Of a stretch of DNA of 64,000 bases, positions 1 to 9,209 are shown piece by piece (position 1 is the first letter of the stretch; every line of letters starts with the position of its first letter). Under the pieces are notes generated by a model. It worked only from the letters and a program-made list of their open reading frames with translations. It did no database searches and was not told where the DNA came from. The stretch comes from VFZN01 sp050249615 (GTDB taxonomy: Bacteria > Acidobacteriota > Vicinamibacteria > Vicinamibacterales > UBA2999): assembly GCA_050249615.1 (NCBI GenBank), contig JBFWQE010000007.1, positions 20,667 to 84,666 on the forward strand. The letters run 5' to 3'. Made by a program: the position numbers and the translations under genes.

Positions 1-1
1 G

Positions 2-1060
2 CGGCTGAACGTCATCGGCACGCGCACCGGCCTGGCGGCGCGGCCCACGGTCCACCTGAACGGCCACTTCGACGTCGTGCCGGCTGGCGAGGGGTGGACG
101 CTGGATCCGTTCGGGGGCGTGGTCAGGGACGGGAAGATCTACGGCCGCGGCTCGTGCGACATGAAGGCGGGCATCGCGGCCGCGGCCTTCGCGGCCGAGG
201 CCATCCGTCGTGCAGGGGTGCCGGTGCCCGGTACCATCGAGGTGAGCGGCACGGTGGACGAAGAGAGCGGCGGCTTCGCCGGCGTGGCCTGGCTGGCCGA
301 GCACGGCCGCATCTCGTCCACGCGAACGGACTACTGCATCATCCCGGAGCCGCTGAACGTGGACCGGGTGTGCGTGGGACACCGGGGGGTGTACTGGTTC
401 GAGGTGGCGGCCCGCGGGCACATCGCGCACGGCAGCATGCCGTTCCTTGGCGTGAGCGCCATCGACGGCATGGGCCACCTGCTGCAGGCGATTCGCGAGG
501 AGCTGCTGCCGGCGCTGGCCGCCAGGCGGACGGAGGTGCCCGTCGTGCCGGACGGTGCCCGCCAGGCGACCATCAACGTCAACGGCATCTCTGGCGGCCA
601 GCCCGTGGACGGCATCCAGACACCGTGCGTGGCCGACGTCTGCCGTGCCGTCTTCGATCGGCGATTCCTGCTCGAAGAGGGCTTCGACCAGACGAAGCGA
701 GAGGTGCAGGCGATGCTGGACCGCGTGCGCGCGCGGGTGCCGCGTGTCGAATACGCGCTGCGCGACCTGATGGTCGTGCACCCCACGCGCACGCCGGACG
801 ACTCCCCCGTCATCGCGGCCATCGAGGCGGGCGTGGGCCGCGTCCTCGGCCGGAAGGCCACGCGCGTCGCGAGCCCCGGCACCTACGACCACAAGCACGT
901 GGCGCGCATCGCCGGCGTCCCGCACTGCGTGGCCTACGGCCCCGGCCAGCTCGAGCAGGCACACCAGCCGGACGAGTACTGCCGCGTGGACGACCTGGTC
1001 GCTTCCACGAAGGTGCTCGCCCTGGCCATCCTCAGGCTGACGGGAGCTGTGGCGGGCTGA
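2..1060 (+). CDS. M20-family metallopeptidase/deacylase, 5' end outside the window
   Basis: The reading frame is open from base 2, so the N-terminus lies outside the window. The visible part carries the M20/ArgE/DapE di-zinc signature: a His-x-Asp in NGHFDVVP near base 60, the bridging Asp in GRGSCDMKAG near base 160, the Glu-Glu pair in DEESGG near base 260, and a late His in EQAHQPDEY. The region between the two halves of the metal site (roughly bases 360-760) fits the lid/dimerisation domain of the family, whose members hydrolyse N-acyl or peptide bonds of small substrates (acetylornithine, succinyl-diaminopimelate, dipeptides). The substrate cannot be told from sequence alone. GTG at 77 lies inside the conserved metal motif and is not the start. 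The gene is followed by a degenerate repeat and converges on the kinase gene. Confidence 0.9.
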   Translation, partial: RLNVIGTRTGLAARPTVHLNGHFDVVPAGEGWTLDPFGGVVRDGKIYGRGSCDMKAGIAAAAFAAEAIRRAGVPVPGTIEVSGTVDEESGGFAGVAWLAEHGRISSTRTDYCIIPEPLNVDRVCVGHRGVYWFEVAARGHIAHGSMPFLGVSAIDGMGHLLQAIREELLPALAARRTEVPVVPDGARQATINVNGISGGQPVDGIQTPCVADVCRAVFDRRFLLEEGFDQTKREVQAMLDRVRARVPRVEYALRDLMVVHPTRTPDDSPVIAAIEAGVGRVLGRKATRVASPGTYDHKHVARIAGVPHCVAYGPGQLEQAHQPDEYCRVDDLVASTKVLALAILRLTGAVAG

Positions 1061-1078
1061 GCTGAGCCACGCGGTGGC

Positions 1079-1205
1079 TCATTGATGATTGCCGATTGGT
1101 GATTGACGATTCTTTGACGATTGGCGATTGAGCGATTGTGCATTCGCGAATGTGGCATTGACTGATCGATGCCCCAGTCGCGCGATTGTCAATGAATCGT
1201 CGATC
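1079..1205. repeat. Degenerate GATTG-rich short repeat (family A)
   Basis: The interval between the convergent M20 and kinase genes is made of irregular copies of a 7-9 bp word, GATTG followed by 2-4 variable bases (for example GATTGACGATT and GATTGGCGATTG). Copies near the right end appear in the opposite orientation (CAATGAATCGTCGATCG). Nothing resembling a gene or a T-tract terminator is visible. Confidence 0.7.
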
Positions 1206-1213
1206 GCCAGTCA

Positions 1214-3622
1214 TCAAGCACCAAGGGACAGCTGATCTCTAATGCCATCGAAGTCGGGGTCCCGCGGCAGGCGCCAGCGCGTATACGGGCCGAGCTCGGC
1301 GAGCGGGCGCTCCAGGTGCTTCTGTGCGTGCTCCACGTCACCGCGCATCGCGTACAGCGCGGCCATGTAGTAGCGCGTGTACGGGTCGTCGGCGCCGCCG
1401 GCGAGGCGTTGATCGAAAGCTCTCACGGCGCGGTCGAAGTGGAGTTGCGCGTTGTCCCCGTCGCCCATCCGCTGGTACGCCGCCGCGAGCTTCTGTGAGA
1501 GCTCGATCGTCGTCCGCTCGCGGAGCGCGTGATCGCTCATCGAGACGAAGTCGAGCTCCCGACGGTACTCGCGAATGGCCTCCTCGTACTGGCCGCGCCG
1601 GTAGAAGACATAGCCCAGGCGCGAGCGGGCGCCGACGATCAGCAGCCCGCGCGTGCCCGACATGGCCTGCTCCTGCAGCACCACCGCCGCGCGCGCCTCG
1701 CGCTCGGCATCGTCCAGGTCGCCGCGGTAGGCGTACAGCAGGGCCAGCTGCAGGTGCGTGTAGCCCGCGTCGGGGTTGAGCGCGAGGGTACGTCTGAAGT
1801 GCGCGATGGCCAGGTCGATGTCGCCCTTCCCCATCCAGTAGTTCCGCGCCAGGCTGGCGTGGGCCTCGGGGTTGTCGGGCGAGAGCCGCAGGCCTTCGTG
1901 CATCTCGGCGATGCTCTCGTCCACCTGGCCGAGGTCGGCGAGCGTCTCGCCGAGGCGGATATGCGCCTCGGCCGAGTCGGGGCGGAGCGCCACGGCCTGC
2001 CTCAACAGGCCCAGGCTGCGCTCGAGCAGATCCGGCATCGAGAGAAACGTGCCCTTCAGGTCCAGGGCGCTTCCCAGGGCGATCATCGCCTCCACGTAGC
2101 CGGGCGAGAGATCCAGCGCCCGCTCGAACAGGCCGATGGCCCGATCGACCGAGTCGCGGCTGGCCATGCGGAGGTTCAGCATGCCGCGCGAGAACGCCTC
2201 GAAGGCCTCGACCGACACGTCGGTGTCGCCCTCGATGGCCTGCAGCTCCGCGGTCCCGAGATCGCGCTCCATGCCCGTGCGCGCCAGCTCCTGCACGAGC
2301 TGGTCCTGCAGCTCGAAGATCTGGTCGATCGTGCCATCCAGCTTGACGGTGGCCGCCGACCGCCCGGTCGGCACCTCGATCACCTGCGCGGTGACGCGCA
2401 CGCGGTCCCGCAGGCGCTGGTAGGCACCGGTCACGACGAACGCCGCCTCGAGCCGGCGTCCGAGGTCCAGCGACTGGCGCTCGTCGGCGCCGCGGCCGCC
2501 GACTCCGAGGTTCCGCTGCAGCTCGAAGACGTGCTCGCGCGGGATCACCGTGAGGCCGCCAATCTTCGCGAAGTCGGCGGTGAGCGATTCGGCGATGCCC
2601 TGTCCGACCCACTCGTCCGCCGCGTCGCCCGTGATGTTGGTGAACGCCAGGACGGCCACCGAACGGTCGCCCCCGGCATGGCCGGCCTGCAGCACCGGCA
2701 GCGCCGACGCCGGGTCCGAGAAGTCGAGCGGGCCGCGCCACGCCGACGAGGCCGCGAAGGGCTGGTCGCGCTGGCGGCGGCGCGCGTTCGCCAGGTCCAC
2801 GTAGAACTCGCGCGCGGACTGGTAACGGAAGTCGGGATCCTTCTCCAGCGCCTTGCGGACGATCGTCTCCACGTCGGAGGGGACGCTGTACGTGTAGCGC
2901 CCGATGGCCTCCGGCTCCCGGTTGAGGATGCGGTCCGCGACATCGGCCATCGACTCGCCGGCGAACGGCAGGTGGCCGGTGAGCATCTCGTAGAGCACCA
3001 CACCGAGCGAGAACAGGTCCGCGCGGTGGTCCACCGGCCCTCCCCTCAACTGCTCCGGGGGCATGTAGTTCAGCGTGCCCACGACCATTCCGGCCATCGT
3101 CAGGGAGGCCTGCGTGACGTGCGCGTCGCGAGAGGGCACGTTCTTGGCGAGGCCGAAATCGAGGACCTTCACCAGCTGCCGCGACGTGATCATCAGGTTC
3201 GCGCTCTTGATGTCGCGATGGACGATGCCGAGCTGGTGGGCCTCGTCCAGGGCATCGGCCACCTGCATGGCGATGTCGAGGCTGTCGGCCGCGGAGAGCG
3301 GGCCCCGGGCGATGCGGGCGGAGAGGAGCTCGCCCTCCACGTACTCCATGGCGATGAAGAGGCCCCGGTCGTGCTCGACCAGGTCGTACGCCACGGCGAT
3401 GTGCGGCGAGCGCAGCTGCGCGGCCACCTGCGCCTCGCGGACGAGCCGCGCGCGCGACTCGGGATTGGCGCCGAGCGCGGGGGCGAGGAACTTCAGCGCG
3501 ACGCGCCGGCCCAGGCGCGTGTCTTCCGCGAGGTACACCTGGCCCATGCCCCCGCTGCCCAGGCGGTCGACCACGCGGTACTGAAGGATGGAGGCTCCCT
3601 GAAGGTCGGCGCCGTCAGGCAC
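1214..3622 (-). CDS. Soluble Ser/Thr protein kinase with TolB-N-like and TPR domains
   Basis: About 802 residues. Residues 15-290 form a Hanks-type kinase: glycine loop LGSGGMGQVY (21-30), ATP-binding Lys44 in VALKF, catalytic HRD at 135-137 with N142, DFG at 155-157, and an activation-loop GTLNYMPPEQ. Residues about 335-470 begin SVAVLAFTN and resemble the TolB-N/FlgO-like domain often fused to such kinases and adenylate cyclases. From about 480 to the end lie tandem TPR-like helices (for example FERALDLSPGYVEAMIALG). No membrane helix is visible, so a cytoplasmic signalling role with TPR-mediated partner binding is inferred. The start is set at the GTG at 3622 because a perfect TATAAT lies 6 nt upstream; a longer frame runs into repeat DNA and is not credible. 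Confidence 0.88.
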   Translation of the reverse strand: MPDGADLQGASILQYRVVDRLGSGGMGQVYLAEDTRLGRRVALKFLAPALGANPESRARLVREAQVAAQLRSPHIAVAYDLVEHDRGLFIAMEYVEGELLSARIARGPLSAADSLDIAMQVADALDEAHQLGIVHRDIKSANLMITSRQLVKVLDFGLAKNVPSRDAHVTQASLTMAGMVVGTLNYMPPEQLRGGPVDHRADLFSLGVVLYEMLTGHLPFAGESMADVADRILNREPEAIGRYTYSVPSDVETIVRKALEKDPDFRYQSAREFYVDLANARRRQRDQPFAASSAWRGPLDFSDPASALPVLQAGHAGGDRSVAVLAFTNITGDAADEWVGQGIAESLTADFAKIGGLTVIPREHVFELQRNLGVGGRGADERQSLDLGRRLEAAFVVTGAYQRLRDRVRVTAQVIEVPTGRSAATVKLDGTIDQIFELQDQLVQELARTGMERDLGTAELQAIEGDTDVSVEAFEAFSRGMLNLRMASRDSVDRAIGLFERALDLSPGYVEAMIALGSALDLKGTFLSMPDLLERSLGLLRQAVALRPDSAEAHIRLGETLADLGQVDESIAEMHEGLRLSPDNPEAHASLARNYWMGKGDIDLAIAHFRRTLALNPDAGYTHLQLALLYAYRGDLDDAEREARAAVVLQEQAMSGTRGLLIVGARSRLGYVFYRRGQYEEAIREYRRELDFVSMSDHALRERTTIELSQKLAAAYQRMGDGDNAQLHFDRAVRAFDQRLAGGADDPYTRYYMAALYAMRGDVEHAQKHLERPLAELGPYTRWRLPRDPDFDGIRDQLSLGA

Positions 3623-3628
3623 GCCTCG

Positions 3629-3634
3629 ATTATA
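3629..3634 (-). promoter_or_regulatory. -10 box TATAAT, 6 nt before the kinase GTG
   Basis: On the minus strand a perfect TATAAT is followed by CGAGGC and then the GTG start of the kinase. A transcript starting about 7 nt after the box would begin at or next to the start codon, so a leaderless mRNA is inferred. No good -35 is visible; the upstream DNA is repeat family B. Confidence 0.6.
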
Positions 3635-3647
3635 GTGCGCGCCCGCA

Positions 3648-3702
3648 GCCCGCTCGCACCTGTTCGCACCTGCCCGCACCCGCTCGCACCTGCCCGCACC
3701 CC
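3648..3702. repeat. 10-bp tandem repeat GGTGCGGGCA-type (family B, copy 1)
   Basis: Five to six degenerate copies of a 10-bp unit (CGCACCTGCC, CGCACCTGTT or CGCACCCGCT on the plus strand) lie between the SDR stop and the kinase promoter. The same unit recurs at 23127-23213 next to an assembly gap. Confidence 0.8.
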
Positions 3703-3703
3703 T

Positions 3704-4480
3704 CTAGAACATCCGTGACTGACAGCCGTCCACGACGACGGTGGTGCCGCTGATCCAGCTGGCGCGCGGGGACGAGAGGAACGCCACGACGCTGCCCACC
3801 TCCTCCGGCGTGCCAAACCGCCCGAAGGGCAGCTCGCGCGCGATGAACTCGGCGATGCCCTTCGGATCCTCCTGCTGGCGCTTCCACCACGATCCGCCCT
3901 CGAAGAGGATGGATCCGGGCGCCACGCCCACGACGCGGATCCCGTCCGGGGCCAGCTGCTGGGCCAACGACTTGGTGAGGCTGATCTCGGCCGCCTTCAC
4001 GACGTTGTAGGTCATGCGGCCGCCCGCTTCGCGCCCGTAGATGGACGAGATGATGACGATGACGCCGCCGCCCCGCTGCCGCATGTGCGGCAGGGCCAGC
4101 TGCGAGCAGCGGATGGCGGGAAACAGCGTGTGATCGAACGCCTCGCGCCACTCCGCGTCGGACGTGCGCTCGAGCGTGCTCCCGCGCCCGACGCCAACGT
4201 TGTTCACCAGCACGTCCACGCCGCCGCATTCCACGACCGCCGACTCGATGAGGTGATCCACGCCCTCGGTCGTGGACACGTCGCAGGTGACCGCGAGCAC
4301 CTTCGTCCCGCGGCCGTGGCGTGCGCGAATCTGGTCGGCCGCCTCCGTCAGCTGCGCGAGACCGCGCGCGCCGATCACCACGCGGCACCCCTCCGCCGCC
4401 AGCGCATGCGCCGCCGCCAGCCCCAACCCCCGGCTGCCGCCCGTCACGACCGCCACCTTGCCGCTCAACCCGAGATCCAT
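3704..4480 (-). CDS. Short-chain dehydrogenase/reductase (SDR)
   Basis: 258 residues, the usual size of a classical SDR. The Rossmann nucleotide-binding motif TGGSRGLG is at about 13-20, the NNVG motif near 91, the catalytic Ser in IISSIYG near 146 and the YxxxK pair in TYNVVKAAE near 160-164. The ending GTTVVVDG is typical of the family's C-terminal strand. It should act as an NAD(P)H-dependent oxidoreductase; the nearest familiar types are 3-oxoacyl-reductase-like or sugar dehydrogenases, and the substrate is unknown. It lies between two repeat tracts and is codirectional with the kinase gene downstream. Confidence 0.9.
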   Translation of the reverse strand: MDLGLSGKVAVVTGGSRGLGLAAAHALAAEGCRVVIGARGLAQLTEAADQIRARHGRGTKVLAVTCDVSTTEGVDHLIESAVVECGGVDVLVNNVGVGRGSTLERTSDAEWREAFDHTLFPAIRCSQLALPHMRQRGGGVIVIISSIYGREAGGRMTYNVVKAAEISLTKSLAQQLAPDGIRVVGVAPGSILFEGGSWWKRQQEDPKGIAEFIARELPFGRFGTPEEVGSVVAFLSSPRASWISGTTVVVDGCQSRMF

Positions 4481-4486
4481 CTGTGC

Positions 4487-4556
4487 GTTGAACCTTTGTG
4501 CTTCGAACCTTCGTGCTTTGAACCGCCGTCTCTTGACCCTTCGTGCCCTACCTTCG
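4487..4556. repeat. Degenerate 14-15 bp repeat of the type GCACGAAGGTTCAA (family C)
   Basis: On the minus strand the interval between the DUF547 gene and the SDR start is built from imperfect copies of a 14-15 bp word (GCACGAAGGTTCGAA, GCACAAAGGTTCAA). The tract also encodes the extreme end of the DUF547 frame and reaches almost to the SDR ATG, leaving no evident ribosome-binding site. Confidence 0.7.
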
Positions 4557-5387
4557 TGTCAGATCGTTCAGCCGCCAGTCGAAGTCGTGGAAGGCCACAC
4601 GGAAGCGGTTCGCCTTCAGGAACTCCGCCTCCGACCGCACCACCACCGGCGCGATGAGGCCGAGCAGGGCGCGCTCCAGGGGACTGCGGGCCGCAAACTC
4701 CGGCGCCGCCTTGCCGGCAAACGCCTCGATGAAGGCGCGCTCGCGCCACGAGAACATCGGGTTGACGCTGACGACCCCGTTCTGCGGGTCCACGAACACC
4801 AGCTCTCGGCGGTCCACGGCCTCGCGCAGCATCGAGTCGAGCTGTTCGTCCAGCCGCTCGGCCGTGTAAGCCTCGCTCTTCAGCCGGCCGCCGCCCAGAG
4901 CGCCGCGGCCGAGGGCCAGCAGCGCGCGGGCGTCGCCCAGGGGGACGATGATGTCCTTCTCGATCTGATCGAGGGTGACCATGCGGCGGGCGGCGCGGAA
5001 CTGCCGGCGCTCGAACGCCCCGGGCACCTGGCGGATGCTGTTGGGCGGATACGCCGCCGCGCGGCCGCGGATGGGATAGTGATCGATGACCGTCCGCAGC
5101 ACGAACGCGTTGTAGGCGTTGATCCAGAAGGCCAGCCGGCGCTTCTGGTCCCAGCTCTCGGGAACGTCGGTCTCGCCCAGGCTCGCCACGTACCGATCGA
5201 AGCGCGCGCGCTCGAGCTTGAGCGCCTGGTAGTACACCAGCCCGTCGCGCACGTAGATGTCCAGGATGCCGTCGAACGCGCGGTGCAGCGGATCCACGGA
5301 AGGCGGCGGCGCGTCCTGCGCGCCCGTGCCGGTCGCCAGGACGAGCGCGGCGAGCACGGCGAGCACCGCCGGGATCAAGGTCTTCAT
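4548..5387 (-). CDS. Exported DUF547-domain protein
   Basis: 279 residues from the ATG at 5387. The first 24 residues form a signal peptide (LIPAVLAVLAALVLATGTGAQ). The remainder matches the DUF547 pattern: LVYYQALK, then QKRRLAFWINAYNAFVLRTV near 95-115, a sequence typical of this transglutaminase/NlpC-like fold of unproven activity. The ATG overlaps the stop of the upstream alpha/beta hydrolase gene by 4 nt (ATGA), so the two are probably translationally coupled. The same frame stays open far upstream, but that part is antiparallel shadow of the hydrolase and is excluded. The last codons come from repeat family C. Confidence 0.85.
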   Translation of the reverse strand: MKTLIPAVLAVLAALVLATGTGAQDAPPPSVDPLHRAFDGILDIYVRDGLVYYQALKLERARFDRYVASLGETDVPESWDQKRRLAFWINAYNAFVLRTVIDHYPIRGRAAAYPPNSIRQVPGAFERRQFRAARRMVTLDQIEKDIIVPLGDARALLALGRGALGGGRLKSEAYTAERLDEQLDSMLREAVDRRELVFVDPQNGVVSVNPMFSWRERAFIEAFAGKAAPEFAARSPLERALLGLIAPVVVRSEAEFLKANRFRVAFHDFDWRLNDLTRR

Positions 5388-6199
5388 GAGAGTGAGGCCA
5401 GGAACGCGACCAGGGCGGCGTTGAACGGCCCGGGCTGTTCGAGGTTGGCGAGGTGCCCGGCCAGCGGGATGATCTCCAGGCGCGCCCCCGGGATGGCCGC
5501 CGCGATCCGGCGTGACTCCTCCACCGGCGTCAGCTCGTCTTCCTCCCCGACCAGGACCAGCACAGGAACCTTCAGCGACGACACCGTGGGCATCGAGTCG
5601 GGCCGGTCCATCATCCGCTGGATGGCCCCGCGGATGCCCTCGGGCGACTGCTGCTTGATGAGTCGCCGGACGGTGGATTCGACGGCGGTGTCCGTCCCGC
5701 GCGTCGTGCGGCCCAGGAGCTTCGGCATCATCTCGCGGGCCACGCCCGATGCCCCTTCCCGATCCACAAGCGCCAGCATGCTGCGCCGGTTCGCCCGGCC
5801 CTCGAGCGAGTCCGCGCCCGCTCGCGTGTCGGCCAGTACGGCCGCCTCGACCATCTCGGGCGCCTTCCGGATGACGGCGAACGTCGCGTAGCCGCCCATC
5901 GAGCACCCGCCGACCACGGCTCGCGTGATGCCGAGCGCGCCGAGCAGGTCGATGACGTCCCGGGCGTAGTCGTCCATCGAGGGCGAGGAGCCTCCCGCTT
6001 CCGAGGTGCCGCCGAACCCGCTGAGATCCGGCGTGATCAATCGCCACCCCTTCGGGATGCTGCGAATCTGCGGCTCCCACATACCCGCGCCCAGCGGGAA
6101 CGCGTGCAGCAGGACGATGGTGCGGAGTTCCGAGGCGCCGGGAACCGAATCGAGGTACGCGATCGTGCGCGAGCCAACATGGCAGTACTGCCTGGTCAT
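5384..6199 (-). CDS. Alpha/beta-hydrolase fold protein
   Basis: 271 residues. The oxyanion-hole motif LLHAFPLG is near 30-37, the nucleophile elbow is GGCSMGG (Ser near 99), the acidic residue lies in VLVGEEDELTP and the catalytic His in LAGHLANLEQP near 250. This is a complete Ser-Asp-His triad in a family-typical length, as in 3-oxoadipate enol-lactonase-like and haloperoxidase-like hydrolases. No signal peptide is seen, so it should be cytoplasmic. The substrate is unknown. It is the first gene of a two-gene unit with the DUF547 gene. Confidence 0.9.
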   Translation of the reverse strand: MTRQYCHVGSRTIAYLDSVPGASELRTIVLLHAFPLGAGMWEPQIRSIPKGWRLITPDLSGFGGTSEAGGSSPSMDDYARDVIDLLGALGITRAVVGGCSMGGYATFAVIRKAPEMVEAAVLADTRAGADSLEGRANRRSMLALVDREGASGVAREMMPKLLGRTTRGTDTAVESTVRRLIKQQSPEGIRGAIQRMMDRPDSMPTVSSLKVPVLVLVGEEDELTPVEESRRIAAAIPGARLEIIPLAGHLANLEQPGPFNAALVAFLASLS

Positions 6200-6249
6200 T
6201 GGGTGAGTGAGGCAATTGTATATCGCCCCTCACCCCTGCCGTGATGACG

Positions 6250-8889
6250 CTAGGACTCCCGCAGAGCCTCGGCCGGATCGACGCGCGAGGCGCGCAGCGC
6301 CGGCAGCGCGCTGGCCACGAGAGCCACGCCCGCGAATCCCGCGCCGGCCGCAAGGAACGTGAGCGGGTCGAAGGGCGTGACGCCGAACAGCAGGCCCTGC
6401 ATGAGCCGCCCGGTCGCCGTGGCACCCGCCAGGCCCATCGCCAGGCCGACGACGGCCATCGTCATCGCCTGCCCGACGATCATGCGCAGCACCGTCCCTC
6501 GCTCCGCCCCCAGCGCAATCCTCAGGCCAATCTCACGCGTGCGCTGACTGACGGCGTGAGCCATCACTCCGTAGATGCCGACCGCCGCCAGCAGCACGGC
6601 CGCGACCGCGAAGACCGCCAGCAGCATCAGGAACAGCCGTGGCTGCGCCACGGCCTCCGTGGCGAGTTGCTCCATCGTGCGCACCCGGTAGAGGGGCAGA
6701 TTGGGATCCAGGGTGGCCACGATGCCGTTCAACGTCGGCACGAGCGGGCCCGGATCGGACCGCGCCTTCACCACGATGGTGACGAAGTTCACGGGCCGCT
6801 GTGCGTGCGCCAGGTACACCGTCGGGCGAACGGCGCGGGCCGGCCCGAAGTCCCGCACGTCGCCCGCCACACCGACGACGGTCCCACCCGCGCGCGTCTC
6901 CCTGTACCCGAGACGCGTGCCGATCGTGAACGAGTGGCCGAGCGGATCCTGGCCAGGCCACAGCCGTGCAGCCGCCGTCTCGTTGACCAGCACCACCGGC
7001 GGCGCCCCCAGGCGGTCCGCGTCACCGAATGCCCGGCCGCGCCGGATGGGAATCCCCATCGCCTTGAAATAGTCCGGGGTCACGACCCGCACCTGGAGCG
7101 AGCGCTCCATGGACTCCTTGTCGTCCAGCGCCCGGTCGTCGAGCGTGGACATCGAGATCACGTAGCCGAAATTGCTGAGCGGCAATCCGAAGACGGCGGC
7201 TGCCGCCTCCACCTCGGGATGCGCGCGCACGCGGGACAGCAGCGTGTCGACCACGGCCGCCCGCGCCGACGGCGTGGGATACGTGAGCTCGGGCAGCGAG
7301 AGGTTGAACGTCTGCACGCGCTCGCGCGAGAAGCCGAGGTCCACGGCGACCAGGCCCAGGAAGCTGCGCATCAGGAGGCCCGCGCCCACCAGCAGCACGA
7401 CGGCCAGCGCGGCCTCCATGACGATGAGCGCGCCGCGCAGGCGCTGCCGGGGGCGGTCGCCCGTGGTGCCGCCGCCCTCCGCGCGGATGCCCCGCGCCGC
7501 GTCCAGGCCCTTCGAAGCGTGCCAGGCCGGGACTGTCCCGAACGCCGCAGCAGCCAGGCCAGACACCGCGAGGGTGAACAGGGCGACGGTGCCATCCACG
7601 CGCGTCTGATCGAGGAGCGGAATGCCCACGCTGCCTTCGAGCGTCGCGATGAGCCTCGAGACCCACATCGCCACCACCAGCCCGGCGAGCCCGCCCACGG
7701 CCGCGAGGAGCCCGCTCTCCGCCAGCAGCCCCCGTACGAGGCGTGCCCGGCCGGCGCCAAGCGCCATGCGCACGGCCCACTCGCGGCGACGCCCGAGCGC
7801 GCGCGTCAGCACGAGGTTGGCCACGTTCACGCAGACGATGAGGAGCACGAGGCCGACGGCGCCGAGCATCAGGAGCATGGCGGTACGCACGTCCCCCACC
7901 AGCGCCTCGCGCATGGGATGCAGGGCGATGGTGCGGTCGTTGTTGGTGCGAGGGTGCACTTCCGCAAGGCGGCGCGCGAACGCCCGCATCTCATCCCGCG
8001 CCTGCAGCAGCGTCACACCGGGCGCGAGCCGCGCGATGACGTCGAGATACTGGGCTCCTCGCTGGGTCCGGAGATCCTCGTCCGAGAAACGCTGCGGGAC
8101 CCAGAGGTCTGCACCGAGGGGATACGCGAATCCGGCGGGCATGACGCCAACCACCTGGAACGGCCGGCTGTCGAGGGTCATCGTGGAGCCGATGATGTCG
8201 CGGCGGCCGCCGTAGCGGCGCTGCCAGAGCGCGTGTCCCAGCACCACGACATCGGGCGCCCCCACGGGGTCGTCGCCCGGCTCGAGCGTGCGGCCATAGA
8301 GCGCGGGTACGCCGAGCACCTCGAAGAAGCTGCCCGTGACGTTGGCGCTCGGGGCCTGTTCGGCCGGACCATCGCCGGTGATCGCGCTGGCGCCTGCCAC
8401 AATGGCCGCCATTCCGGCGAAGCCCCGAACCTCACGCCGCCAATCGGTGAAATCGGGCGGGGAGCTCGCGCCCCCCGCCGCGTCCGGTCTCTCCATCGTC
8501 GTGGTGGAGACCGCCACCAGCGCCTCGGGATTCGGAAACGGGAGGGGCCGCAGGAGCACGGCGCGCACGGCGCCGAAAATGGCGGCGTTGGCGCCGATGC
8601 CCACGGCCAGGCTGAGCACGGCCGCGACTGTGAAACCGGGCCGCTTCCGGAGCGAGCGCGCGGCGTACTTGAGGTCGTTCCAGATCACGTCCCACCTCCA
8701 GCGATCCCATCTGAGCCAGCAGGCGTGCACCACGGCACCGAGAGCCCTCGCGGAACGGGCGGCCCCGCTGCGGCCCCGACGATGTTCGACGGCCAACTCG
8801 GCCTCCCACTCGCGTTGCCAGTCGCGGCGGATGTCGTCTGGCACAACGGGTGCGGCCAGCCGGACGATGGCGAGGTCCACGCGCCGCAT
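6250..8889 (-). CDS. ADOP-type ABC permease (FtsX/MacB fold, duplicated)
   Basis: 879 residues. A cytoplasmic N-terminal stretch (about 1-80) precedes a first membrane helix in GFTVAAVLSLAVGIGANAAIF, a MacB-like periplasmic domain (about 125-330), FtsX helices around 345-480, a second periplasmic domain and a final set of FtsX helices (about 760-870). The ending VDPAEALRES is the usual FtsX-domain tail. This layout is that of the 'acidobacterial duplicated orphan permeases', which usually have no ATPase gene beside them; none is present here. The gene begins 3 nt after the PadR gene, so the two form an operon. Cargo is unknown; lipophilic or antimicrobial compounds are plausible by analogy with MacB. 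Confidence 0.9.
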   Translation of the reverse strand: MRRVDLAIVRLAAPVVPDDIRRDWQREWEAELAVEHRRGRSGAARSARALGAVVHACWLRWDRWRWDVIWNDLKYAARSLRKRPGFTVAAVLSLAVGIGANAAIFGAVRAVLLRPLPFPNPEALVAVSTTTMERPDAAGGASSPPDFTDWRREVRGFAGMAAIVAGASAITGDGPAEQAPSANVTGSFFEVLGVPALYGRTLEPGDDPVGAPDVVVLGHALWQRRYGGRRDIIGSTMTLDSRPFQVVGVMPAGFAYPLGADLWVPQRFSDEDLRTQRGAQYLDVIARLAPGVTLLQARDEMRAFARRLAEVHPRTNNDRTIALHPMREALVGDVRTAMLLMLGAVGLVLLIVCVNVANLVLTRALGRRREWAVRMALGAGRARLVRGLLAESGLLAAVGGLAGLVVAMWVSRLIATLEGSVGIPLLDQTRVDGTVALFTLAVSGLAAAAFGTVPAWHASKGLDAARGIRAEGGGTTGDRPRQRLRGALIVMEAALAVVLLVGAGLLMRSFLGLVAVDLGFSRERVQTFNLSLPELTYPTPSARAAVVDTLLSRVRAHPEVEAAAAVFGLPLSNFGYVISMSTLDDRALDDKESMERSLQVRVVTPDYFKAMGIPIRRGRAFGDADRLGAPPVVLVNETAAARLWPGQDPLGHSFTIGTRLGYRETRAGGTVVGVAGDVRDFGPARAVRPTVYLAHAQRPVNFVTIVVKARSDPGPLVPTLNGIVATLDPNLPLYRVRTMEQLATEAVAQPRLFLMLLAVFAVAAVLLAAVGIYGVMAHAVSQRTREIGLRIALGAERGTVLRMIVGQAMTMAVVGLAMGLAGATATGRLMQGLLFGVTPFDPLTFLAAGAGFAGVALVASALPALRASRVDPAEALRES

Positions 8890-8892
8890 GGG

Positions 8893-9204
8893 TCAGGCCC
8901 GTCCCCGGGCGGGCCTTCTGCCGAGCGCCGGCAGGAGGGCCCGGTAGTGGCGGGTGGTCTCGGCCAGCGCGCGCACGCCGGGCGCCGTCAGCTGGTAGTT
9001 GCGTCGGGCCGGACGGCCCTCCGCGCGCGCGTCCTCATCGTCCTCCCAGGTGGATCTGACATAGCCATCGCGATCGAGCCGGCTCAGCGCGGGATAGACC
9101 GTTCCGCTGGGAAGGCCCGTCCGATCGATGATGTCGAACCCATAGACGGCGCCATCCACGATGGCCTGCAGAATGCTGACGGCAGTCAGGCTGAGGCGTC
9201 GCAT
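8893..9204 (-). CDS. PadR-family transcriptional regulator
   Basis: 103 residues with the PadR winged helix: SILQAIVDGAVYGFDII, then GLPSGTVYPALSRLDRDGYV (recognition helix and wing, about 30-50) and an RRNYQLTAPG strand pair. PadR proteins are ligand-responsive dimeric repressors that usually control an adjacent transporter. The coupling to the ADOP gene downstream, and the palindromes overlying its own promoter, indicate autoregulation together with the permease. The ATG at 9204 is supported by the promoter geometry, with the -10 box ending 8 nt upstream. Confidence 0.9.
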   Translation of the reverse strand: MRRLSLTAVSILQAIVDGAVYGFDIIDRTGLPSGTVYPALSRLDRDGYVRSTWEDDEDARAEGRPARRNYQLTAPGVRALAETTRHYRALLPALGRRPARGRA

Positions 9205-9209
9205 GGCTG

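Noticed and set aside
5388..6425. N-terminal extension of the DUF547 protein to 6425
   Set aside because: It overlaps the alpha/beta hydrolase gene; the signal peptide starts at the ATG at 5387.
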